A stretch of 49,051 nt of DNA. Source: DATDXV01 sp035289205 (lineage in GTDB: Archaea; Aenigmatarchaeota; Aenigmatarchaeia; Aenigmatarchaeales; DATDXV01). The notes under the pieces were generated by a model. The model searched no databases. It was given only the letters and a program-made list of their open reading frames with translations, and was not told where the DNA came from. Made by a program: the position numbers and the translations under genes. Location: assembly GCA_035289205.1 (NCBI GenBank), contig DATDXV010000021.1:1-49051 (forward strand). Reading direction: 5' to 3'. Shown here piece by piece: positions 15,630-23,364 of this stretch (within the stretch, counting starts at the first letter, position 1; the number at the start of each line of letters is the position of its first letter).

Positions 15630-16256
15630 CTACCTTGGTTTCCTGTGGAAAGGATTTTTATTAGCCTTCTTGTTATTTCCCTTGAACCAGTAGATGGCCG
15701 CTACAATCAATACAAGTATTATGGCAACCTCAAACTGCCTGAAGAAGCCCATTATCTCCTCCCACCTGTTTCCAAGAACGAAGCCTATGTAAGTTAAGAC
15801 TGCTGACCAGATGAAAGATCCAACAAATGTATAGATGGAAAAGCGCTTGAAGTTCATCTTCCCAACGCCCGCTGGAAATGAGATAAATGTCCTCACAACA
15901 GGCATCAACCTGGAGAAGAATGCTGTTACGTCCCCGTATCTCTCAAACCACTTCTCAGCGACTTTCAGATGCTCCATTCCCCTTTGTCCATGGAATCTTA
16001 GCACGATATGCCTCCCTCCCTTTGCTCCAGCCCAGTACGCGACCCATGAGCCAACAAGATTTCCCAAAGCTCCTGCAAGCACAACCTCCCAGAAACCAAA
16101 ACGTCCTGCAAAGACAAGATACCCTGAGAAGGGCATTATGACTTCGCTCGGTATGGGTATGAGAGCGCTCTCCAAAGCCATAAAAAGAAATACCCCGAGA
16201 TATCCTGTGTAGGATATTGCATCAACAACCCACTGGATAATAAACTCCAAAACCAT
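15630..16256 (-). CDS. DedA/VTT-family membrane protein
   Basis: 208 residues. Family marks include the re-entrant segment FMALESALIPIPSEVIMPFSG, the glycine-rich helix GALGNLVGSWVAYWAGAKGG, and FFSRLMPVVRTFISFPAGVG with the conserved R-x-x-P-x-x-R. The C-terminus is a hydrophobic helix followed by a lysine-rich tail. DedA proteins are lipid scramblase or flippase-like transporters of the cytoplasmic membrane. Single gene, not clearly in an operon. Confidence 0.9.
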   Translation of the reverse strand: MVLEFIIQWVVDAISYTGYLGVFLFMALESALIPIPSEVIMPFSGYLVFAGRFGFWEVVLAGALGNLVGSWVAYWAGAKGGRHIVLRFHGQRGMEHLKVAEKWFERYGDVTAFFSRLMPVVRTFISFPAGVGKMNFKRFSIYTFVGSFIWSAVLTYIGFVLGNRWEEIMGFFRQFEVAIILVLIVAAIYWFKGNNKKANKNPFHRKPR

Positions 16257-16287
16257 GCAGAGCTATTGCTTGGCTAGAATAAAAAGA

Positions 16288-16875
16288 TTAGGATTTCAGA
16301 ATTCTTCCGTTATCCTCGCAAAGCATCTTGGCTATCTCCCCTGCGTACAGGGAAGCCATCTCTCTTGTATAATAGAATACCTTTCTTCTAAGAGCGATCG
16401 TTTCGTCATCAATAGGAAGGCCAAACGCAGCATCTTTTATCCTATCCTTTATTCTTACTCTGATTCTTTGGCCAACTTCTGCGCCAGGCACAACAATATC
16501 CAAGCCATCCGATTCGCCTAAGCCATAAGGCTGCGGAGCACCCTTAACATTGTCAGCTTCAGTAGGATAAAGAAATTGCCTAGTAATATCCACAAACCTG
16601 TCGTCTTCATCAATATTAGCAGAATCTCTTTCCAGTTTGCATATATCTTCTAAAAGCACTTCGTTAAGAAATAGGAACTTCTCTTCTCTAGCTTTCTTTA
16701 TCTCCTCTGGTGTTGTTTTACCTTCAAACAATATCCTGTCGAGATCAGCTCTAAAGCGTTCAAAATCAGAATAAGCATTTATTCTTATATTTATTATCTC
16801 TTCCTGTGGAAATGAGGGAGTATAACCTGCAACAACTGTTCTCATATCTTCTAAATAGATTGCAGTGTCTGCCAT
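16288..16875 (-). CDS. Unidentified charged protein
   Basis: 195 residues from ATG 16875; an upstream in-frame ATG at 16890 adds five residues. Acidic and helical, with an N-terminal segment MADTAIYLEDMRTVVAGYTP and a centre rich in E and K (TTPEEIKKAREEKFLFLNEV). No cysteine cluster beyond two isolated cysteines, no membrane helix, no recognised motif. It lies 28 bases after the TrmB regulator on the same strand and may be co-transcribed with it. Confidence 0.55.
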   Translation of the reverse strand: MADTAIYLEDMRTVVAGYTPSFPQEEIINIRINAYSDFERFRADLDRILFEGKTTPEEIKKAREEKFLFLNEVLLEDICKLERDSANIDEDDRFVDITRQFLYPTEADNVKGAPQPYGLGESDGLDIVVPGAEVGQRIRVRIKDRIKDAAFGLPIDDETIALRRKVFYYTREMASLYAGEIAKMLCEDNGRILKS

Positions 16876-16903
16876 TGCCAATCGTATCACTTAAAAATTC
16901 TAT

Positions 16904-17734
16904 TTACTGCAAGTCTTCCCACATGCTCTCGAACATAGGAGCCAGGACCTTGCCAGCAGCCTGCTTGCTCTGCGCCCAGATTGCCAGATCCTGCGTGGGA
17001 TGGGTCTGTTCATCATCAGTCAATGCAATAATAGCATGAGTGTCGTCAATAAGGCAGAATCTTCCGGTTGAAGCGCCCTTGCTGAACCTTACGTCAGCGA
17101 TCCCCTTCAGTTTTTCGGCAGCCTCTACTGACTCCTTGGAATGAGGAACGGCAACTCTTACCTTGACGCCTTTGGAAACAGCTTTCTTCAGGCTGTCCCT
17201 GTGTTTGTCAGCAATCTCAGAGATGTGCTTCGAGGTTGTCATAATGTATATCTTGCCCTTTGCGCCCCTGAAAGCGGAATCGAGCTGGTTTCTTATTGTG
17301 CTCCTTCCCTTCAGAGAGCCTGTAAACTCCCCGTTCTCTATGACCTGGAAGCCGTCCTTGAAGACCTTGTCAAGCTCCTTCATTATAGAAGAAGACTGGA
17401 ACTTCGATATCCTGTCAGAATTAACAACAGCGTCCTCCTGTATCTTCTTTTTAACACGATCCAAGGCTTCATGCGGAGAGATTGCAACATATTTCAACGG
17501 TTTTGTGTTCTGCGGAATCACAAATCCCTTGTCAGCCAGGCTTTCTAGAATATCATAAGTCCTAGAATAAGGAACCTTTGCCAAAGAAGCGAGCTCGCCA
17601 GCGCTTGCAGAACCCTTTGAAAGCAGAGCGACCCAGAGTTTCCTCTCGTATAAATTGAGTCCAATCTGTTTTAATGCATCTAACACGTGCTGTTGCACTA
17701 CCACATTACCACTCTTTGATGTTATCATATTCAT
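16904..17734 (-). CDS. TrmB-family transcriptional regulator
   Basis: 276 residues. The winged HTH at about 15-85 (LKQIGLNLYERKLWVALLS, ELASLAKVPYSRTYDILESL) is the TrmB domain. A coiled segment and a C-terminal PLD-like effector domain (about 130-270) follow, with GKIYIMTTSKHISEIA and FCLIDDTHAIIALTD. TrmB proteins in archaea control sugar or central metabolism genes; the ligand is not evident here. An AT-rich promoter region lies in 17735-17810. Confidence 0.85.
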   Translation of the reverse strand: MNMITSKSGNVVVQQHVLDALKQIGLNLYERKLWVALLSKGSASAGELASLAKVPYSRTYDILESLADKGFVIPQNTKPLKYVAISPHEALDRVKKKIQEDAVVNSDRISKFQSSSIMKELDKVFKDGFQVIENGEFTGSLKGRSTIRNQLDSAFRGAKGKIYIMTTSKHISEIADKHRDSLKKAVSKGVKVRVAVPHSKESVEAAEKLKGIADVRFSKGASTGRFCLIDDTHAIIALTDDEQTHPTQDLAIWAQSKQAAGKVLAPMFESMWEDLQ

Positions 17735-17810
17735 GCACTGCTATATAAACCTTTCACTTACTCGTGATGAGTCTAAACATACTATGCAAAGTAGAGTATT
17801 TAAAGCTTTA

Positions 17811-18632
17811 CTATCTATTAGTAAATAAGATTTTGCTAGAATTAACCCCTTCAAGCGGGTTCAAAACCAGCATATCCGATCCTTTGAGGTTCAGCCCGCT
17901 TCCAGCCACAAGGAATCTGCATTTCGAAGCTTTTAAGAACTTGCTTATTTCCGCGGAATTCTTGGCTTTTTGGGCTCTTAATTTCCTCCCAAGGTTCCAC
18001 TTCTCAATTGCATTGAGAAGCTTCCGGTCTGAAGCGATGAACTCCAGCTCAAGCCCCCTTTTCATCATCAGCACGGCAGCCTCTAGGTCCCTCCTGCTGC
18101 GGAGAAGGGCGAAGGCGCGCCCGCTGGAGCCCAACGGCAAGCCTCCCGCTCCCCTTATCTTTTCACTGTAAACTAGTGCCTTTTCCCTCCTGCATTCTAT
18201 GAATATCTCAACATCGGGATTTGAAAGATTTACTTTGGCTCCTGTCTTTACTGCGACCGCGCTTCCGACTTCATTATTGAGCTCCCTGGAGCCTATAGGT
18301 CCGCCTTTTCTCTCTGCCCTTACTGCGAAGCTCCTTCTGCTGTTGAGGATTCTCTTTGAAACCTTCAAGGCAGTGTTCTTTATTGCGCCCATCTCTGAGT
18401 CGCATGCTAAAGCCGGGGATATTGAAGTTATTCCGAATATCCTTTTTAGAATGGGCATTGCTTTTTGCGCATTCTCGCTGTAAACAAATATCCTCTTCTC
18501 TTCCGGCACTATTCTGCACTTCTCGCCCTGCAGGGCCCTTTCCAGGTTTCCCCTTAATGTATCGAGAGCGCTCCTATAGACCCAGTCGCTCCTTAGCGTT
18601 ATTTCCCCGACCCTAAGCAACAAACACTCCAT
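17811..18632 (-). CDS. ThiI-like protein with degenerate PP-loop
   Basis: 273 residues; ThiI proteins are usually 370-400. The N-terminal ferredoxin-like and THUMP domains (about 1-165) are recognisable: LLLRVGEITLRSDWVY and SRRSFAVRAERKGGPIGS, then GAGGLPLGSSGRAF, the linker before the PP-loop. Where ThiI has SGGxDSP, this protein has LRSRRDLEAAVLMMKRG, so the ATP-binding loop is lost, and the rest of the AANH domain is shortened. It probably binds tRNA but cannot adenylate uridine. It may be a tRNA-binding accessory or the relic of 4-thiouridine synthesis. Confidence 0.75.
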   Translation of the reverse strand: MECLLLRVGEITLRSDWVYRSALDTLRGNLERALQGEKCRIVPEEKRIFVYSENAQKAMPILKRIFGITSISPALACDSEMGAIKNTALKVSKRILNSRRSFAVRAERKGGPIGSRELNNEVGSAVAVKTGAKVNLSNPDVEIFIECRREKALVYSEKIRGAGGLPLGSSGRAFALLRSRRDLEAAVLMMKRGLELEFIASDRKLLNAIEKWNLGRKLRAQKAKNSAEISKFLKASKCRFLVAGSGLNLKGSDMLVLNPLEGVNSSKILFTNR

Positions 18633-18684
18633 AATCTTATAACAGGGTGATATCTATAAATGGTTCAGAAAAGAGGATTATTGT

Positions 18685-19056
18685 ATGAAGATCTTCTGCG
18701 AAGTGATGGTTCAGGACATCCTGCCGGCAACCAGGGCACTGTTGGCAAAAGAACTGATAGAGAAGTACAAGATGACCCAGCAGGCTGTTGCTCTTCGGCT
18801 TGGAGTTTCGCAGGGCGCAGTTTCGCAATATCTGAGAAGCGTCAGAGGTCAAAATGTAAAGCAGATTACCAATGACAAGAAAATAATGGACACTATCCAT
18901 GCCCTTGCTGCAAAGGTCGCGGCAACAGATGAAAAAACGCTTCCTGTGATGTCTATCTATGACGAAATCTGTGAGTTATGCAGGAATGAGGTAAGATCCA
19001 AATCAGCGAAGTCCAGCAAGACCACTGTTGGATTAGAAAAATGTTTGCCCGTTTAG
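18685..19056 (+). CDS. Archaeal XRE-type transcriptional regulator
   Basis: 123 residues. An HTH at about 25-60 reads IEKYKMTQQAVALRLGVSQG, then AVSQYLRSVRG. The C-terminus has a short cysteine motif EICELCRNE. This is the layout of the small archaeal predicted regulators of COG2522. It is divergent from the ThiI-like gene with about 50 bases between starts, and its 3' end overlaps the large surface protein gene by four bases, tail to tail. Confidence 0.8.
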   Translation: MKIFCEVMVQDILPATRALLAKELIEKYKMTQQAVALRLGVSQGAVSQYLRSVRGQNVKQITNDKKIMDTIHALAAKVAATDEKTLPVMSIYDEICELCRNEVRSKSAKSSKTTVGLEKCLPV

Positions 19057-21644
19057 AACCCTGAATAGCTATAGCTCTGCGGCTTCTTCTTAAACAGATT
19101 CTTTATTCTCTCCACAAGCTTGTTTGTCTGTTGCTTAATCTGCGGAGCCTGAGGATTTGCAGCGACAGGTTGCTTTGCTGCCGTTGTTTTGACGAGCTTG
19201 CCCTTCTGCTGCGGCGTGTATGGAGGGTTCGTATTCTTCGGAATGTTCAACTTCATGCCTCTGAAGCGGGCCAGAAGAATAGCTATTATTGCAACCGCAC
19301 CGCCCAAGAAAGGTAGGGGGTTGTTTGCAACATTCAAATAAAGTCCTGTCAGGTCTATGCTCCCAAGAACAGAAGAGCTTCCGGTGCTTGAGGTGTTTGA
19401 AGTCGCTGATGTATTGCTCTCAGCAGAGCCAGATATCTTCAGCTTTGCATCAGCAGACGCCTGCACGGCAGAGCTGACATAAGTTCCGTTGGCAACGAAT
19501 TTTATGCTGTGGTCGCCGGTTGCGTCAGCAGGTATTGTGAATTCTAGCGTGTAGCTCTTCTCTGTACCCTTGATAATTGTTATCGGAGAGGTCTTCGAGT
19601 TCCACCAGCTTTTATCTAACCCAGTCACAGTCATTTTGACGTCCCTGACATCGAAATCACCTGTGTTCTTGACCTTTATCGTGACTGTCTTTGATCCCCC
19701 GGGAATCATCTCTACGGTTGCAGGAAAATCTGTTATCTTAAGCTCCTTCTTGCTTGGAGTTGACAAAGGTGTTGATCCGCTGCCGCTGCCAGTGTTTGGT
19801 GTAGTTGTATTCGGGGCGGAAGCAAGACTAAGTGTAAATACAACGCTTCCTATGTCAAACTTTGCGCTGTTTGAAGCATTGACATTGAACGCAAGCGCGC
19901 AAGTGCTCGAGCCAGTGTATCTGAACTTCCAGTATGCTGGTGATGATGAGGCAATAGAGCCGGCATTAACGGTTCCTATGCTTGCGATTCCAGGAGACTG
20001 TATGTAACCAGTATCATAGATTGGAGTTAAACAGCTTCCTGCGACAGGAGTAACAAAAACATTTTGTGCTGCTACATATCCATAGTTCGTTGCATTAACA
20101 CCGCATATAATATCCGTTGAAGCCGCCAAAGAATTAGTGGCGCAGTTGCCGCCATTGCTTATTGAAAGCCTCAAAGCAATGTCGTTCAGATTCAAAACAG
20201 TTGAATAGGTCTGCGTATTCAGACCGTCGCTAACAGTGACGTAGAAATCATATGTTCCGCCCAATGCAGCTGAAGGCACAGCTCCAGTCGTAAGCGCATA
20301 AGCTGTTCCATTGCTTACAAGGCTTATTGCTCCAAGATTGCTGAGTGTTCCGCTGACATTTGTGAACGAGCTTGAATTCCTGTGGACAGCCCAGACATTT
20401 GTGATGTTTGATGTGCCCAAACCGCTGACTAGGTTTCCGTTCTGGTATGTTGGAACGAGCGTCACAGTAATGTTGTTTCCTGGCAAAGGTGTGCTCGAAC
20501 CGCTGGAGTTTGTTACATTTGTGACGAGACCAAGCAGCTCGGACGTGACATTGACAATTGCAGTCAGCTTCAGATCTCTGTATGGGTAGCCGCCGGTGGT
20601 ATTGATAATCATACTGGAAGTATAGACACCTGCAGCATTACTCGTATTTGTTGTATTCACAGCTACGGAAAAATTGAATGGAATATCGCCTGCAAGGGTC
20701 CCGCCTGTTAGATTAGTACCGACTATTAAAGAGCCTGCAACAGGAACACTCACCTCATAAATAACATCAGATGTTGTCTTGTTGTTAAGAACAAAATTTC
20801 CTAAAAGGAATGTCTGGCTGTTGCCTCTGTTAGTCTTTATAGTGAATGTTCTGTTTCCCAATGTATTGTCTATAATGAAGTTGGTGGAAAGAAGCTCTAT
20901 CGTGCCGCTAAAGCTTGAGTTTGTGCCATTGCCTGTTGCAATAGACCACCATGTCACTGGATCGATATACTGGCTCAGAACAACGCCCTCAGCAGATTTG
21001 TATTCTATGATATTATAGGCAGATTGCTGCGGTATCTCTACCAAACCTGTGCCATTCCTCAGATTTATGCCAGGGAAACCTGCTGTTGTATTGAAAATGC
21101 TTATCCTGAAAGCTGAAGTATAGTTGATGGAGCTCATATTGAAGTAGTAGGTGTCATTTATTGTACCGTTTGTCATACCGGCGAATAAGCCAGTCCCGCT
21201 CGGATTGAAGCTAATAGGCACAAATATCTCCACAGGCACTGTTGCATTGTCACTGCTATTTGCCTCGTCATTTATCACAAACATGCCTGAGTATCTTCCA
21301 GGATTGGTCGCGGTATCAATATCAAGAGAAAGATCTGCAGTGCTGTATGCCTCCAAGGTGTAGGGGTCGGTTGCACTGCCATTCCATAACGGAGTATAAG
21401 TAAGCTGATCGCCGGTAGAGTTGATTACGTATGGTGGCTGGAGATACGTCAGATCAATGTCTAACGAACTATTCGACCAGACAGAATAAATTGGATCTCC
21501 TATAAAGGAAGCGGGAACCTCTGCGGCAGCATTGTTTAACTGAGTGATATTGAAGCTCCCTAAAACAGAATACATGCCATATCCAGACGCCAGAAATATC
21601 GACAGGGCTAGAAAAAACGAAACTGCAACTAACGGGATCTTCAT
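19053..21644 (-). CDS. Large secreted, membrane-anchored surface protein
   Basis: 863 residues. The N-terminus MKIPLVAVSFFLALSIFLASG is a signal peptide. Most of the protein is Asn/Thr/Ser-rich beta sandwich with very many N-x-S/T sequons, typical of archaeal S-layer or adhesin glycoproteins. Near 640-735 is a NEW3/CARDB-like domain (SKTVTIKVKNTGDFDVRDVK). A Ser/Thr linker (about 737-757) leads to one membrane helix (LPFLGGAVAIIAILLA, about 774-789) and a basic cytosolic tail with YSYSGF at the end. Probably part of the cell envelope; monocistronic. Confidence 0.8.
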   Translation of the reverse strand: MKIPLVAVSFFLALSIFLASGYGMYSVLGSFNITQLNNAAAEVPASFIGDPIYSVWSNSSLDIDLTYLQPPYVINSTGDQLTYTPLWNGSATDPYTLEAYSTADLSLDIDTATNPGRYSGMFVINDEANSSDNATVPVEIFVPISFNPSGTGLFAGMTNGTINDTYYFNMSSINYTSAFRISIFNTTAGFPGINLRNGTGLVEIPQQSAYNIIEYKSAEGVVLSQYIDPVTWWSIATGNGTNSSFSGTIELLSTNFIIDNTLGNRTFTIKTNRGNSQTFLLGNFVLNNKTTSDVIYEVSVPVAGSLIVGTNLTGGTLAGDIPFNFSVAVNTTNTSNAAGVYTSSMIINTTGGYPYRDLKLTAIVNVTSELLGLVTNVTNSSGSSTPLPGNNITVTLVPTYQNGNLVSGLGTSNITNVWAVHRNSSSFTNVSGTLSNLGAISLVSNGTAYALTTGAVPSAALGGTYDFYVTVSDGLNTQTYSTVLNLNDIALRLSISNGGNCATNSLAASTDIICGVNATNYGYVAAQNVFVTPVAGSCLTPIYDTGYIQSPGIASIGTVNAGSIASSSPAYWKFRYTGSSTCALAFNVNASNSAKFDIGSVVFTLSLASAPNTTTPNTGSGSGSTPLSTPSKKELKITDFPATVEMIPGGSKTVTIKVKNTGDFDVRDVKMTVTGLDKSWWNSKTSPITIIKGTEKSYTLEFTIPADATGDHSIKFVANGTYVSSAVQASADAKLKISGSAESNTSATSNTSSTGSSSVLGSIDLTGLYLNVANNPLPFLGGAVAIIAILLARFRGMKLNIPKNTNPPYTPQQKGKLVKTTAAKQPVAANPQAPQIKQQTNKLVERIKNLFKKKPQSYSYSGF

Positions 21645-21696
21645 TTCATCACAAACTGCTGTTCCTTATTTGAGATTTAATGTATTTAAACTTAAT

Positions 21697-22830
21697 TCAA
21701 GCGAAGAATTTGCGTATAAATGCATCATAGACCTTCACGCCCTTCTCCAGATCCTCTATTTCCACATATTCGTCGCTTATATGGCTCAGCGAAGGCTTTC
21801 CGATGCCGAAAACTATGGTCTTGATTCCCTGTTTTATGAAGATATTCGATCCGGTTGACCCATGCTCAGCCTTCATCTTAGGTGCCCTTCCCAATGCCTC
21901 CTTCACAGCCTCTGATAGAAGGGCAACCTCCTTGCTCTTCGTATCAAGCTCTACAGGCTCGAAGTAGACAAGCTCCTTCACTTCAATGTTCATTGTCTTG
22001 TCTTCAGACTTCAGCTTCTTTATGAGATCACTAATAATCTTCATTACAACCTCTTTTTTGTCCCCAGGAACCAACCTTATATCCACAGAAGCGGTTGCAG
22101 ATCCGGGAACAACGTTTGTCTTGAACCCCCCGGAGATAGTATTGATTGAGATCGTTGATTTTCCCAGGATCTTGTGATTGGCAGGGAACTGCATCCTGTC
22201 CAAAGCGATGAGGAATTTTCCCAGGTTCTTTATGGCATTCACCCCTTCCCATGGCATCGAGCCGTGCGCCTCTTTTCCCTTGGATTTCACATCAAGCCAC
22301 AGTACGCCCTTCTCCGCAACCTCAATGTCAAAATCGGTTGTATCGCTCAGAAGCAGAACATCAGGCTTGATCTGCTTTGCCATATGCGTCATTCCAATGC
22401 CCTCCCTGTCCCCCATCTCCTCATTGCAGCAGGCAAGGAAGATCAATTCTCCTTTGGGAGTCCACTTGGCTTTCTTCAGGTTCTCAATGGCAATTATTAT
22501 CGAGGCAAGATTCCCTTTCATGTCTGTTGCCCCCCTGCCATAGATTCTCCCTCCAGAAACCTCCCCTCCGAAAGGCTGATGCGTCCATCCGTCCCCTGCA
22601 GGGACAGTGTCCATATGACCTTCTATTGCCAGTTTCTTTGATCCTTTTCCTTTCCAAGAAATCAGCAGATTCGGCCTTCCGTGAGCAACTTCAAACATTC
22701 TAACATCAAGCCCGATCTTTTCCATCCTCTTCTTTATTAGATCAGCAACCTCCTTCTCCCTTCCAGGCGGATTGCTGCTATATGCTTTGATAAGTTCCTG
22801 CGTTAAAGCAATTAGTTCTTTATTAGGCAT
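21697..22830 (-). CDS. M20-family metallopeptidase / deacylase (ArgE/DapE-like)
   Basis: 377 residues, the normal family length. Zinc ligands are visible: EGHMDTVPAGDGW (His and catalytic Asp), GRGATDMKGN (bridging Asp), CCNEEMGD (catalytic Glu and ligand Glu) and a C-terminal His in EHGSTGSN or SLSHISDEYVE. An internal dimerisation domain lies at about 180-290. It hydrolyses an amide such as an N-acyl amino acid, a succinyl-diaminopimelate or a dipeptide; substrate is not determined. The start ATG 22830 gives the usual short N-terminal helix. Confidence 0.9.
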   Translation of the reverse strand: MPNKELIALTQELIKAYSSNPPGREKEVADLIKKRMEKIGLDVRMFEVAHGRPNLLISWKGKGSKKLAIEGHMDTVPAGDGWTHQPFGGEVSGGRIYGRGATDMKGNLASIIIAIENLKKAKWTPKGELIFLACCNEEMGDREGIGMTHMAKQIKPDVLLLSDTTDFDIEVAEKGVLWLDVKSKGKEAHGSMPWEGVNAIKNLGKFLIALDRMQFPANHKILGKSTISINTISGGFKTNVVPGSATASVDIRLVPGDKKEVVMKIISDLIKKLKSEDKTMNIEVKELVYFEPVELDTKSKEVALLSEAVKEALGRAPKMKAEHGSTGSNIFIKQGIKTIVFGIGKPSLSHISDEYVEIEDLEKGVKVYDAFIRKFFA

Positions 22831-22879
22831 GGAGACATTAGCGACAATTGATTTATAAAGTTTATTCGGAACTAGTCAT

Positions 22880-23311
22880 TCAACGAACTTCCAAAACATC
22901 TCCGATTGTAAGAGATTTCTTCTCTGATTTAGTTTTAATTTTAGTATCTGCAACCCCTTCTTTCAGGCTGACCTTGAAGAATCTCTCAAGTTTCTCCAGA
23001 AGGCTGAAAGGAGGCTCCCATCCCTCCTCAATCCTCTTTACAACGTTGGACTTCTCGCTGATCTTCACTGCAACCTGCTCCTGAGTCAGGTTCATTTTCT
23101 CCCTGGAAGCTCTGATTATCTTAGAAAAATCCTCCCTGATGACTATAGTAGGTTCTTCTCTCATAGGTTTCAGGGTCTGCAGAACAACCTTTGCAACAGG
23201 CATCTCCCTAACGCCGCTGCACTTGGAGCAGAGATGCAGCTGAGCGCCTTCTACGTTCATCTTTGTTACAGCCTCTTCTGATCCGCAAAGTTCGCATAGC
23301 AAAGAAACCAC
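22880..23311 (-). CDS. Multiprotein bridging factor 1 (archaeal MBF1)
   Basis: 143 residues with GTG start. The N-terminal zinc ribbon has CELCG and LCSKCSG (four cysteines at about 6-34). The C-terminal Cro-type HTH (about 61-115) reads IIRASREKMNLTQEQVAVKI and SEKSNVVKRIEEGWEPP. This is the archaeal MBF1 plan; these proteins associate with the ribosome and transcription machinery. Divergent from ileS with 53 bases between starts, so the two promoters overlap. Confidence 0.9.
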   Translation of the reverse strand: MVSLLCELCGSEEAVTKMNVEGAQLHLCSKCSGVREMPVAKVVLQTLKPMREEPTIVIREDFSKIIRASREKMNLTQEQVAVKISEKSNVVKRIEEGWEPPFSLLEKLERFFKVSLKEGVADTKIKTKSEKKSLTIGDVLEVR

Positions 23312-23364
23312 TCACTTTATTATAGTTGAGGAAAATATAAAAGCATCTAATACAATGTGTTCCT

